Notes: generated by a model not told the origin, from the letters alone. A stretch of DNA of 64,000 bases from Gemmatimonadota bacterium (GCA_022560615.1 JADFSR010000009.1:38733-102732), one strand, 5' to 3'; positions 15,975 through 24,383 are shown, numbered from the stretch's first letter. Numbers and translations are program-made.

Positions 15975-17570
15975 TCATCTGCTCAGCGCCGGCGCCGTCT
16001 CTGGTGGCCGTCTGCGTTGCGTCGCTTGCTCGTACGCGTACGCGATGCGGATGAGCGTTGGCTCCGACCACGCGTCGCCGTAGATCTGCAATCCGGCCGG
16101 GAGGCGGTCGTCCCAGACGAAGCCCATCGGTACGGTGAGTGCCGGAAACCCGGTCGGTGGCGACAGGATCGGGGAGTTGTTGCCGTGCGGAGTCGTCAGA
16201 TCCCCGATGAGACGCGGTGGGTTGTTCCAGGTCGGGTAGATGAGCGCGACCACGTCGTGCGCGGCCATCGCGGAGCGCACCGCTTCCCGCAATCGCTGTT
16301 CGTTTTCACGCCCCCGAATGCACTGCTCGTTGGTTTCGGGGGTGCCCTCGAAGCCTAGAAAGCGGCGCACGGCGGGCATCACGGTCCGGTAGACGCGCCC
16401 ACTCTCCTCGATCTCCGCGAGCGTGTGCACCGGTGGGTCCGGGATGCCGGCCAGATAGTTGTCGATGTCGTACCGGAAGCGCGAGCAACCGAGGCCGCGG
16501 CGCAGGCGTCTCAGGTCCGGTATTTCGAAGTCCCGCACGATCGTCGCACCGAGGGACTGCAGAGCCCGGATCGCCTCGGAGAAGCGCTCGAGGATCTCGG
16601 GATCCGCGGTCTCGGTGTACGCGATCTGGCCAGCCACGCCGATGCGGACGCCGTCCAGGTCGGTCCGCAGGAAGTCCAGGTACGATTCAGGGCGGCGTGC
16701 GTCCGCTTCGGCGGTTACTGGATCGTTCGCATCGGTTCCAGCTATTACGTCGAAGATGCGCACGGCGTCTTCGACGGTGCGGGTCATTGGGCCGCCGATG
16801 TCGCGATGCGCGAACAGTGGCATGATACCGTCGCGGCTGGTGAGACCCTGCGTGGAACGGATACCGACGAGTGCGTTGTGGCTCGACGGGCCACGGATGG
16901 AGTTGCCGGTGTCGGAACCGAGCCCGACGAGGCCCAGGTTGGCGGTGACCGCCGCGGCAGTGCCGCCACTCGAACCCGCGGTAACCCGGTTGAGCTGATA
17001 AGGGTTGAAGGTCCAACCGGGCAGCATCGAGCCGACCGTTTCCATTGCGGTGAACGCGAACTCGGCGAGGTTGGACTTCGCGAGCACGATCGCTCCGGCC
17101 TGCCGGATCACTCGCACCTGATAGGCATCGTCCGCGGCCATCGCTCCTTCCAGCGACGCGGATCCGCCGGTCGTCGGCATGTCGTGGGTGTCGAAGTTGT
17201 CCTTCACGATGAAAGGGATACCGTGCAGCGCCCCGGTCAGTTCGCCGGTCCGCCGAAGCGCGTCGTCCAGCTCGTCGGCTCGAGCGAGCGCCCGCGGGTT
17301 TACGAGGATGATCGCGTTGAACGCAGGCCCTTTCTTGTCGAAGGCCTCGATGCGTTCGCGGTAGGCTTCGACGAGCTGCCGCGAAGTGAGTGTGCCAGCC
17401 AGCATCGCCTCGTGCGCTGCGGCGATGGTGAGCTCAATGAGCTCGACGCTACCGACCATTTGGGCTGACGCTCGCGGAGGGTTGAGGAGCGCGCACGTGG
17501 TTAGGCCGAGGCCGAGCCTGGCCAGGAGTCGGAAGCGCCGGCTCCCGCTGGATCGTGTGTCGGGACTCAT
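15975..17570 (-). CDS. Exported amidase-signature-family amidase
   Basis: A 531-residue amidase-signature enzyme. The Ser-cisSer-Lys triad is in place: Lys in FIVKDNFDTHDMPTTGG, the cis-Ser in SDTGNSIRGPSSHNALVG, and the glycine/serine core GSSGGTAAAV. Such enzymes hydrolyse linear amides; absence of GatB/GatC nearby and the presence of a signal peptide (FRLLARLGLGLTTCALL, ending RASAQ) argue against a tRNA amidotransferase subunit and for an extracytoplasmic amidase. The ATG at 17570 overlaps the stop of the uracil-DNA glycosylase gene by four bases (ATGA), so translation is coupled although the functions look unrelated. The frame stays open far upstream but that region is the other gene read out of frame. 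Confidence 0.85.
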   Translation of the reverse strand: MSPDTRSSGSRRFRLLARLGLGLTTCALLNPPRASAQMVGSVELIELTIAAAHEAMLAGTLTSRQLVEAYRERIEAFDKKGPAFNAIILVNPRALARADELDDALRRTGELTGALHGIPFIVKDNFDTHDMPTTGGSASLEGAMAADDAYQVRVIRQAGAIVLAKSNLAEFAFTAMETVGSMLPGWTFNPYQLNRVTAGSSGGTAAAVTANLGLVGLGSDTGNSIRGPSSHNALVGIRSTQGLTSRDGIMPLFAHRDIGGPMTRTVEDAVRIFDVIAGTDANDPVTAEADARRPESYLDFLRTDLDGVRIGVAGQIAYTETADPEILERFSEAIRALQSLGATIVRDFEIPDLRRLRRGLGCSRFRYDIDNYLAGIPDPPVHTLAEIEESGRVYRTVMPAVRRFLGFEGTPETNEQCIRGRENEQRLREAVRSAMAAHDVVALIYPTWNNPPRLIGDLTTPHGNNSPILSPPTGFPALTVPMGFVWDDRLPAGLQIYGDAWSEPTLIRIAYAYEQATQRRRPPETAPALSR

Positions 17571-18265
17571 GCGTGACTCTTCGCCTCGGCGAGTTCCCGC
17601 GCCCGGCACCAGATCGCGTCGAACATAGGCTCGGTGAGTTTGCCTGTGAACGTGTTTTGCTGACTCGGATGATAAGAGGCGAGCACGGTGACCACCCCGA
17701 GCTCGACCTCCGTGCCGTGCCCGAAGCGCGGACGAGGGCGCGGGACCGGAGCGCCCCGATCCGCCAGGATCCGCAGCGTCTGGGCGTACGCGAAGCCGCC
17801 GAGCGCCACCACCACGCGGAGGCGCTTCATCATATCGAGCTCTCCATCGAGCCATGGCCTGCAGGCGTCGCGTTCACTCGCGTTGGGCTTGTTGGCTGGC
17901 GGGGCACAGCGCACCGCGGCGGTGACGAAGACGTCGCTCAGCTCGAGACCGTCGGAGCGGTCGATCGATTCCGGCTGGTTCGCGAAGCCCGCGCGATGGA
18001 GCGCTCGGTAGAGCCAATCCCCCGAGCGATCGCCGGTGAACATCCGGCCGGTGCGGTTGGCGCCGTGGGCAGCGGGGGCGAGGCCCACGACGAGCACACG
18101 CGCGTCCGCATCGCCGAATGCGGGCACGGGACGACCCCAGTACTCGTGATTGCGGAACGAAGCTCGCTTCTCTCGTGCGACTTGCTCCCGCCATGCGACG
18201 AGCCGCGGGCATTTCCTACAGTCGGTCACCCGCGCCTGCAGCGCAGCCATGTCACCCCTGGTCAT
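17567..18265 (-). CDS. Uracil-DNA glycosylase, family 5 (UdgB-like)
   Basis: A 232-residue base-excision repair enzyme that removes uracil and other deaminated bases. Motif A is GLAPAAHGANRTGRMFTGD (residues ~61-79), where family 5 has Ala in place of the usual catalytic Asp/Asn, and motif B is SYHPSQQNTFTGKLT. Four cysteines (Cys16, Cys19, Cys120, Cys135) match the 4Fe-4S cluster ligands of families 4 and 5. Length and motif spacing are normal. It ends in a 4-bp overlap with the amidase gene. The start at 18265 is supported by the usual distance to the CxxC motif. Confidence 0.9.
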   Translation of the reverse strand: MTRGDMAALQARVTDCRKCPRLVAWREQVAREKRASFRNHEYWGRPVPAFGDADARVLVVGLAPAAHGANRTGRMFTGDRSGDWLYRALHRAGFANQPESIDRSDGLELSDVFVTAAVRCAPPANKPNASERDACRPWLDGELDMMKRLRVVVALGGFAYAQTLRILADRGAPVPRPRPRFGHGTEVELGVVTVLASYHPSQQNTFTGKLTEPMFDAIWCRARELAEAKSHA

Positions 18266-18304
18266 CGGCCGAAGATATCTCCAGCCGGCTGAGGACGCGA
18301 AAGG

Positions 18305-18628
18305 CTAGGGCTGCAACGCGTTTGCGGCCTCGATTGCTCCCTCGAGCGTGGCGGTCAGCTCTCCCGGGGGCACGTTGTCGCTCACCGGGGCGTCGGTGAC
18401 GTCGTCCGGGGCGTTGATCCGCCACGCCATTGCGGTGACGACGAAGTAATCACCCGTAGGCGACTCGATGCGGAGGCCACGTTCGAGTCCTTCCGTGAAC
18501 CAGGAGAGCTGCCGCGACCCTTCGTCCTTCGCTAGGTCCATCCCGTTCGCCAACGCGAAGACCGTCAGCTTGGGGTCGATCACCTCGAACGGACCTCGGT
18601 CCGGCTGCACCTGCGCACTCTCGGTCAT
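18305..18628 (-). CDS. Conserved-looking small protein of unknown function
   Basis: A 107-residue soluble protein with no recognised domain. It has codon use like the neighbouring genes and a smoothly amphipathic sequence (FEVIDPKLTVFALANGMDLA, FTEGLERGLRIESPTGDYFV, and a C-terminal helix LEGAIEAANAL). No signal peptide, cysteine pair or catalytic motif is visible. The upstream region (18629-18933) carries a repeated motif that might control it. It is 39 bp upstream of the glycosylase gene and could be its first co-transcribed partner. Confidence 0.6.
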   Translation of the reverse strand: MTESAQVQPDRGPFEVIDPKLTVFALANGMDLAKDEGSRQLSWFTEGLERGLRIESPTGDYFVVTAMAWRINAPDDVTDAPVSDNVPPGELTATLEGAIEAANALQP

Positions 18629-18933
18629 GCGGCAAAACCTCCATACCCGAATTACCTCGGCCCAAGGACCGAGCCACTCATCTGAAGACTGGCGAGGCAG
18701 TCTCCCAGACGCGACCGAGTCCGGTCAGGTTTCTCCGCCGCATACAGCATGCCGGCCCCTGGCCGACGCGCCCCAACTCTAGTCCTCACCGCGCGTGACC
18801 GGTCGGGTCGCCATGACGCGAGCACGGTATGTGCCGTGGAATACCGTATGTGCCGTGGTATATAGTCCGAGGATCCCCCGGCGCGCCCGAATCCGGTGAT
18901 AGCCCGGTCTCCTCGGCGGTGGGCCACGTCGGC
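18629..18933. other. Intergenic region of 305 bp
   Basis: No convincing gene lies here; the open minus-strand frame 18652-18927 has an Arg-rich low-quality translation. The region is upstream of the small unknown gene at 18628 and downstream of the S1/P1-like gene, so it should hold the promoter of the former. The only structure I see is the paired repeat at 18824-18858. Confidence 0.6.
18824..18858. promoter_or_regulatory. Paired 14-bp repeats with an embedded inverted repeat, possible operator
   Basis: GGTATGTGCCGTGG (18826-18839) recurs as CGTATGTGCCGTGG (18845-18858), a 19-bp period, about two helical turns. Within it ACGGTAT (18824-18830) and ATACCGT (18841-18847) form an inverted repeat. 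Such geometry suits a dimeric repressor. It is about 200 bp upstream of the gene starting at 18628. No regulator gene is adjacent, so the assignment is speculative. Confidence 0.3.
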
Positions 18934-19836
18934 CTATGAGGGTTCTTCTTCACTCTCGAGCCACGCCGACCACCACAGCTCCGCCAACATGTCCGCACCC
19001 GCGGCGAGGCGCCGGGCGGCGAAGTCGCGTGTCGCTGCCTGCGTGGGGGCTTCGGGATCGAAGCCGATGTCACGCTCGAGGCGATATAGCTCGGCGACGT
19101 GGCTGTGCGACTCCTCGAGGTAGGCCCAAACGGCGGCACGAGCCGCTCCCGCGACGGAAGGGGGCGAGCCCTGCCTTGCCCGACCGTCCACGTCCGCCTG
19201 CGTGAGGTGCGCCTCCACGAAACCGCTCTCAAATCGTGCGTGGAACGAGCGATCGTCCGTATATCCCTCAGGGTTTGGCACACCGGCCGACCAGCCGTTG
19301 AAGTGGATCGTGGTGTGGTGCGGCTGCGACGCATCGGTGACGTAGTGGCCGAGGATGCCTGCGTCGTTGAGGATGCGCGCCTCGATCCACTGCTTCCGCT
19401 GGACATCGTCTTCGGAGCGCCACCTCCGCCACCCGGTGACAATCCGTTGGTAGACTTCAATGATGCGGTACGGCAGGAAGCCGCCGTCGCGCTCCGGCTT
19501 CTCGAGCCCCGAGTCGTAGAGTGCCTTCAGGAAAGTGAACCGGTCCGCCGCGTCCAGCGCGCCGTTGGGGATGTTCTCCAGATCGATGTAGTGGTCGTAG
19601 CTCCAGGCCTGGTCCATCTCTCGGAGGTCGGGGTCCCGCCACCGATCGGGTTCTGCGTCGAGGTAGACCAACTGGTCCGCGGCGCCTCGGAAGAACGCGG
19701 GCATGGCGGAGGGCAGCACGCCCGTGGCGGTCCGAGCCGCCATCTCGTGACCGACCGACCCCCAGCGCGGTGGCGCGGGGTCATCGGTGGTGCCGCCGCC
19801 GGTGAGCAGTGCGGTGATGAGCCAAGTCTTGAGCAT
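18934..19836 (-). CDS. Secreted S1/P1 nuclease / zinc-dependent phospholipase C superfamily protein
   Basis: A 300-residue all-alpha trinuclear-zinc hydrolase homologue. The mature N-terminal Trp expected in this superfamily is in RWGSVGHEMAARTA, with the His of VGHE; further ligand motifs are DHYIDLENI and ILGHYVTDASQPHHTTIHF, the classic HxxxD block, and FHARFESGFVEAHL. Substrates in the family are single-stranded nucleic acids or phospholipids; FHARFES-type sequence slightly favours the phospholipase C branch. The ATG at 19836 has GAGGAAG upstream and begins a short hydrophobic segment (MLKTWLITALLTGGG); the upstream open frame to 20088 overlaps the CoA ligase gene antisense-free region and is Arg-rich. 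It follows the aryl-CoA ligase on the same strand, 134 bp away. Confidence 0.8.
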   Translation of the reverse strand: MLKTWLITALLTGGGTTDDPAPPRWGSVGHEMAARTATGVLPSAMPAFFRGAADQLVYLDAEPDRWRDPDLREMDQAWSYDHYIDLENIPNGALDAADRFTFLKALYDSGLEKPERDGGFLPYRIIEVYQRIVTGWRRWRSEDDVQRKQWIEARILNDAGILGHYVTDASQPHHTTIHFNGWSAGVPNPEGYTDDRSFHARFESGFVEAHLTQADVDGRARQGSPPSVAGAARAAVWAYLEESHSHVAELYRLERDIGFDPEAPTQAATRDFAARRLAAGADMLAELWWSAWLESEEEPS

Positions 19837-19970
19837 TGTGCTTCCTCGGACTGTGCTAGAGTCTTGTTGGAGCGCGACCGCGCCTCTGCCAACCCGGTCC
19901 GCCGTACCGTCCGGCCGACGCGTTCGTTCCGCGACCACCACCGCGTGGGGTGCCCGGTCACGGCCCGCGC

Positions 19971-21491
19971 TCAGGCGCCGCGGCCCAGCGCCCCGCGGTC
20001 GACCTTGCCCAGATGCGTCCTGGGGAGCTCGTCCACGAATACGACGTCGCGCGGGTACTTGTACGGCTCGAGGCGGTGCCTGGCCCACTCTTGCAACTCG
20101 GTCACGAGAGCGTCGTCGCTCCGGATCCCGTCCGCGGGGATCACGAACGCCCTCGGTTTCACGAGCCCGTCTTGGGTGGCGACTCCAACAACGGCGACCT
20201 CATCGACCGCATCGTGCTCCAACAGACAGTCCTCCAGCTCCGCCGGCGATAGCCACTTTCCGCTGACCTTGAGCATGTCGTCCGCGCGGCCGGAGTAGGT
20301 GACATAGCCGTCCGCATCGATGCTGATCATGTCGCCCGAGACGTACCACTCGCCCCGGAAGCCGTGCCGGGTTTTCTCAGCCTGCTGCCAGTACCCCTTG
20401 GCGAGGGAGTCGCCGCGGACCCAGAGGTGCCCAATCTCGTTCGGCCCGACCTCTGATCCGTCTTCGTCGCAAGCTTTCACGTCGAAACCGGGCACGGCCT
20501 TGCCGAGGGTTCCGAGTCGCACGTCGTCGGGGCGGTTGGAAATGAAGATGTGCCACATCTCCGCCGTGCCGAGGCCGTCCAGCAGCGGAGCTCCGAACAG
20601 CTCGTCCCACCGCCGATGGAGCTCCGCGGGCAGCGCTTCTCCCGCCGACGTCGCCAGCCTGATGCACGAGAGATCCTGCGCCTCGGCGTCCGGGTGGCTC
20701 ACGAGGTGGTTCACCATCGTCGGCACGTTCACGAGGATGGTCGGGCGGAACGAGGCGATCTTCGCGAAGAGCGTCTCGGGGGTGCAGCGCTCGGGAAAGA
20801 GCGCCGTAGTCGCGCCGACCGAGAAGGGGAAGAGGAGGTTGGTGCCCGTCGCGTATCCGAAGAAGAGCTTCGGCACCGAGAGCGTGACGTCTTCGGGGCC
20901 TATCTCGAGCAGCGCCTGCCCGTACAGCTCCGTCGTATTCACGAAGGAGCGATGACTTTGCACGACCGCCTTGGGACGGCCCGTCGTGCCGCCGCTGAAT
21001 AGCCAGATCGCGGCGTCGTCCTTGTGCGACGGGAAGACGGGGTGCTCGTCAGGGAGTGCCGCGAGTCGCTCCGCATGGCCATCGCCACCGAGGCCGATCA
21101 GCTCTGGCCGATGCCGTGCGCCCTCGAGGGCCAAAGTGAACTCGGGCAGCACGTCAGCGCCCACCAGAGCTACGCGCGCACGCGTATAATCGAAAAAGTA
21201 CCGGATCTGGTCCCTCTTGAGATGCGGGTTCACCATGACCACGACCGCCCCGAGGCGCACGATACCGAAGAGGGCGCCGACGTAGTCCGCTCCGTCGGGC
21301 AGTGCGATCATGACGCGCTCCTCCGGACGCACGCCCGCGTCGGCGAGCAGATTCGCGTACTTGCCGGAGAGCGCAGCGACTTCGCGATACGTGAGCGCAC
21401 CTTCGTCCGTCAGGAGCGCGCGACGATCACCGCGGCCGTCGTCGAGGCGTTGGCCGAGGAAGTATTGGAAGATGTTGAGGTCGTCGGGCAC
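19971..21491 (-). CDS. Benzoate/2-aminobenzoate-CoA ligase family enzyme
   Basis: A 506-residue AMP-forming acyl-CoA synthetase closest in wording to the benzoate/2-aminobenzoate-CoA ligase group. The P-loop-like A3 motif is WLFSGGTTGRPKAVVQSHRS; the family-typical VPKLFFGYATGTNLLFPF follows; A5 is LDGLGTAEMWHIF; A7/A8 are YVSGDMISIDADGY and YSGRADDMLKVSGKWLSP; A10 has HLGKVDRGAL with the catalytic Lys. Context makes anthranilate the likely substrate: the divergent plus-strand genes encode anthraniloyl-CoA monooxygenase, kynureninase and tryptophan dioxygenase. It would make 2-aminobenzoyl-CoA in the cytosol. It shares a 115-bp divergent promoter region with the creatininase-fold gene at 21607. 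Confidence 0.85.
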   Translation of the reverse strand: MPDDLNIFQYFLGQRLDDGRGDRRALLTDEGALTYREVAALSGKYANLLADAGVRPEERVMIALPDGADYVGALFGIVRLGAVVVMVNPHLKRDQIRYFFDYTRARVALVGADVLPEFTLALEGARHRPELIGLGGDGHAERLAALPDEHPVFPSHKDDAAIWLFSGGTTGRPKAVVQSHRSFVNTTELYGQALLEIGPEDVTLSVPKLFFGYATGTNLLFPFSVGATTALFPERCTPETLFAKIASFRPTILVNVPTMVNHLVSHPDAEAQDLSCIRLATSAGEALPAELHRRWDELFGAPLLDGLGTAEMWHIFISNRPDDVRLGTLGKAVPGFDVKACDEDGSEVGPNEIGHLWVRGDSLAKGYWQQAEKTRHGFRGEWYVSGDMISIDADGYVTYSGRADDMLKVSGKWLSPAELEDCLLEHDAVDEVAVVGVATQDGLVKPRAFVIPADGIRSDDALVTELQEWARHRLEPYKYPRDVVFVDELPRTHLGKVDRGALGRGA

Positions 21492-21606
21492 GGAGTGCGC
21501 AGAACAAGAGTCGTCGCAGATGTGGTGCGTGAGGATACACGAATGCTAGAATACTGGTCAATCAGGCCACCGCCCCCTCCATTCAGCTTCCCATGGAAGC
21601 AGCCTA

Positions 21607-22362
21607 ATGCCGGTGCACCGCCTGTCCGATATGACATGGGAAGAGGTCCGCGACACGGACCGCGTTCGCGCCGTGGCGATCCTGCCTGTCGGCGCGGTCG
21701 AGGCGCATGGTCCCCATTTGCCGCTTGGGACCGACGTGATCATCGCCGAAGCGATGGCGAAGTCCGGCGCGGAGAAGCTCGCGAACGACGGACGCACGGT
21801 CTTGATTCTGCCACCGCTCTGGTACACCGCCGCGGCCTTCGCGAAGGCTTTCCCGGGGACCATCGGCGTGGGGGCTGACACCGTTCGCAGGCTCATCCAT
21901 GAGATCGGGACTGCGCTCCTGGAGCAGGAGATCCGGACGCTCGCGATCGCCAACGCGCATCTCGACCCCGAGCACGTCGCGACGCTACGCGCTGCCGCGG
22001 ACGAAGGTCCGGATGGACTGCGGGTCGTGTTCGTGGACCTGACCCGGAGCGCAGCGGCCGGCCGTCTCACCGACGAGTTCCGGACCGGTGCCTGTCACGC
22101 CGGACAATTCGAGGGTAGCGTGGTCCTGGCCGAGTCGCCGTCGCTGGTGCGTTCGGACGTGGCCGCAGGGCTCGAACCGATCCCCGCGTCGCTCACCGAC
22201 GCGATCCGGGACGGGAGATCGACGTTCGCCGAGGCGGGCGGTCCTCGTGCCTACTTCGGCTGGCCGGCTCAGGCGACCGCGGAGGAAGGCCGCGAGACGG
22301 TCCGTGTTCTAGGGGAGTTGCTCGCCGAGGCGGTCGTCGCCGGAGAGGAGGCCAGGCTTTGA
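21607..22362 (+). CDS. Creatininase-fold amidohydrolase; candidate kynurenine formamidase
   Basis: A 251-residue member of the creatininase family of metal-dependent amidohydrolases. The metal site is visible: Glu32, His34 and Asp43 in LPVGAVEAHGPHLPLGTD, His118 in IANAHLD, and the GTIGVGADTVRRLIHE and GACHAGQFEGS blocks. It is the first gene of a tightly packed plus-strand set; its stop overlaps the SDR start by four bases. Family members open cyclic or linear amides (creatinine, formamido-pyrimidines). Within this locus the missing step is hydrolysis of N-formylkynurenine, so this is a candidate for it; an alternative is ring opening later in the anthraniloyl-CoA pathway. The position His118-x-Asp120 replaces the usual His-x-Glu. 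Confidence 0.8.
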   Translation: MPVHRLSDMTWEEVRDTDRVRAVAILPVGAVEAHGPHLPLGTDVIIAEAMAKSGAEKLANDGRTVLILPPLWYTAAAFAKAFPGTIGVGADTVRRLIHEIGTALLEQEIRTLAIANAHLDPEHVATLRAAADEGPDGLRVVFVDLTRSAAAGRLTDEFRTGACHAGQFEGSVVLAESPSLVRSDVAAGLEPIPASLTDAIRDGRSTFAEAGGPRAYFGWPAQATAEEGRETVRVLGELLAEAVVAGEEARL

Positions 22363-23132
22363 ACCTGACTGGAAAGACCGCCGTCATCACGGGTGGTGGG
22401 CGGGGAGTGGGTGCTGCAGCGGCGTATGCGCTCGCCGACGCAGGCGCGACAGTGGCGGTCGCCGCGCGCAACGAGGAGCAAGTCGTCGACGTTGCGGCTC
22501 AACTCCGGTCCCGCGGCTACGAGGCGTTCGCGTTCCGCTGCGACGTGACCGACCCCCACCAGGTGCGAGATCTCGCGCTCTCGTCGGTAGAGACCATGGG
22601 GAGGGTCGACATCCTCATCAACAACGCGAGCACCGCGACGTCTAACCCGCTGCATGGCGTGAAGCTGACCGAGTGGAATCACGTCATGGCGGTGAACGCC
22701 ACGGGCACCTTCCTGTGTACGCAAGCGATGTATCCCGGAATGGTGGAACGGGGGTGGGGACGTGTCGTGAACGTCGCCGCCATCGCTGGAATCGTCGGTG
22801 GCCGGGACCTATCGGCGTACTCCGCGGCCGAGCACGCGGTCGTCGGATTCACGAAGGCGATCGCTAGAGAGGCCGAGGGCACGGGGGTCACCGTGAACGC
22901 CGTGTGCCCAGGCTACGTGGATACGCCGCTGACGGACGAGACGATCGCGCGCAGGATGCAGCGTGTGGGACAGACGTGGCACGAAGCGATGACCGCGATC
23001 CTCGAGGAGGCTGGTCAGCCGAGGCTGATCCGCGCGGACGAGGTCGCCGAGGCGATCATGCCTCTGCTCGCCGACGACGCGAGCGAGACAAACGGCCAAC
23101 TGGTCGTGATCGACGGCAAGGACGGCCCGTGA
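22359..23132 (+). CDS. Short-chain dehydrogenase/reductase with altered active site
   Basis: A 257-residue Rossmann-fold SDR. The cofactor loop TGGGRGVGAA, the NNAS motif (residues 88-91) and a structural Asn (AVNATGTF) are intact. The catalytic segment is not: the position 13 residues before the Tyr, normally Ser, is Ala141 (NVAAIAG), and YxxxK is YSAAE with Glu158 in place of Lys (codon GAG). Tyr154 remains. Position in the cluster predicts oxidation of a 3-hydroxyacyl-CoA intermediate or a related reduction of the non-aromatic anthraniloyl-CoA product. It starts at TTG 22359, inside the stop of the creatininase gene, and ends in a GTGA overlap with the RidA gene. Confidence 0.82.
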   Translation: MNLTGKTAVITGGGRGVGAAAAYALADAGATVAVAARNEEQVVDVAAQLRSRGYEAFAFRCDVTDPHQVRDLALSSVETMGRVDILINNASTATSNPLHGVKLTEWNHVMAVNATGTFLCTQAMYPGMVERGWGRVVNVAAIAGIVGGRDLSAYSAAEHAVVGFTKAIAREAEGTGVTVNAVCPGYVDTPLTDETIARRMQRVGQTWHEAMTAILEEAGQPRLIRADEVAEAIMPLLADDASETNGQLVVIDGKDGP

Positions 23133-23542
23133 CCTACGAGCACATCAACCCCGAGGAGCTCGGTGTGCCACGCGGTTGGACGAACGGCATGCTCGCGCCG
23201 AAGGACGGCCGTATCCTGTTCGTCGCGGGGCAGGACGCTGCCGAGGCGGGCGGCGAGGTCGTCACGGACGACTTCGTGCAACAGTTCGACCTCGTCCTCG
23301 GAAAAGTCCTCACGGTCGTGCGCGAGGCAGGTGGGGGTCCCGAGGACGTGGGCCGCATGACGATCTTCGTGACCGAGCTCGACGAGTACCGGAGCGCTCG
23401 GCGCGAGATCGGAGAGAGGTACCGCGCGCACATGGGCAAGCACTTTCCGGCGATGGCGCTGGTGGAAGTGCGCGGGCTCCTCGATCCCGGCGCCAAGGTC
23501 GAAATCGAGGCCACGGCCGTCATCAGGGACTTCAGCGTCTAG
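23129..23542 (+). CDS. RidA/YjgF family imine deaminase
   Basis: A 137-residue RidA-fold protein starting at GTG 23129, overlapping the SDR stop. Family features are the N-terminal NPEELGVPRGWTNGM, ILFVAGQDA, the LVLGKVLTVVREAGGGPEDV helix, and the C-terminal block MALVEVRGLLDPGAKVEIEA containing the Arg that binds the carboxylate of imine substrates and the following Glu. RidA proteins hydrolyse reactive enamine/imine intermediates to ketones and ammonia. In this cluster the ring-reduced 2-amino product of the anthraniloyl-CoA enzyme is an enamine, so dedicated deamination is a reasonable role. The longer open frame beginning at 22904 is the SDR read out of frame. Confidence 0.85.
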   Translation: MTYEHINPEELGVPRGWTNGMLAPKDGRILFVAGQDAAEAGGEVVTDDFVQQFDLVLGKVLTVVREAGGGPEDVGRMTIFVTELDEYRSARREIGERYRAHMGKHFPAMALVEVRGLLDPGAKVEIEATAVIRDFSV

Positions 23543-23546
23543 GCGC

Positions 23547-24344
23547 GTGTTCGAACCCGCATCGTTCCTGTTCAGCCTGAGCGAGGAAACAGGCGTAGCG
23601 ACGATCACGCTCAACCGGCCCGATCGGCTCAACGCGCTCACCTTCGAGGTTTACCAGGAGCTGCGGCGGGCGTTCGACGCGCTTCACGACGACGAGTCCG
23701 TGCGCGTGGTCGTGATCACCGGCTCGGGGCGCGCCTTCTGTTCGGGTGGCGACGTCGAGCAGATCATCGGCGCGCTCTTCGAGCGCGACTTCCGTGGCCT
23801 GCTCGAGTTCACGCGCATGACGTGCGATCTCGTGCTCTCGATGCGACGGTGCCGAAAGCCCGTTATCGGCGCGCTGAACGGGACCGTGGCGGGTGCGGGC
23901 GCGGTGATCGCGACGGCGTGCGACATGAGGATCGGCGCCGAGTCGGCGAAGATCGCGTACCTGTTCACGCGGGTCGGCCTCTCGGGCGCCGATATGGGCG
24001 CGGCGTGGATGCTGCCGCGCATCGTCGGACTTGCGAAAGCGAGCGAGTTGCTCATGACCGGTGAGTTCATCAGCGCACAGGAAGCGCACCGGATCGGATT
24101 GTACAACCGGGTCGTATCGGATGGCGGAGCCCTGGAGGCCGCCACTGAGCTCGCGGATATGCTCGCTCGTGGCCCGTCGTTCGCGCTCGAGATCACGAAG
24201 GACTCGTTGAACCGTGAGGCGAACATGGATCTCGCGACCGCGCTCGAGGCCGAGGCCCAGATCCAGGCCGCGCTCATGATGCACCCCGATTTCCGAGAGG
24301 CGTACGATGCCTTTACCGAGAAGCGGGACCCTGACTTCCTGTAG
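23547..24344 (+). CDS. Enoyl-CoA hydratase/isomerase family protein
   Basis: A 265-residue crotonase-fold enzyme starting at GTG 23547, four bases after the RidA stop. The oxyanion-hole motifs are FCSGGDVEQIIG and NGTVAGAGAVIATACDMRIG; the active-site loop is GLSGADMGAAWMLPRIVG, where the first catalytic Glu of classical hydratases is replaced, as in several aromatic-degradation paralogues. It probably hydrates or hydrolytically opens the alicyclic CoA ester produced by the anthraniloyl-CoA enzyme encoded next, in a beta-oxidation-like sequence. Confidence 0.85.
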   Translation: MFEPASFLFSLSEETGVATITLNRPDRLNALTFEVYQELRRAFDALHDDESVRVVVITGSGRAFCSGGDVEQIIGALFERDFRGLLEFTRMTCDLVLSMRRCRKPVIGALNGTVAGAGAVIATACDMRIGAESAKIAYLFTRVGLSGADMGAAWMLPRIVGLAKASELLMTGEFISAQEAHRIGLYNRVVSDGGALEAATELADMLARGPSFALEITKDSLNREANMDLATALEAEAQIQAALMMHPDFREAYDAFTEKRDPDFL

Positions 24345-24383
24345 ATCCGTGCCCGATACCACCTCGATGCACGGGAGGAGCTC

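Noticed and set aside
21492..21606. TAGAAT at 21547-21552 as a -10 box for the catabolic unit
   Set aside because: No matching -35 element at the right distance; a promoter is expected in this divergent gap but I cannot place it.
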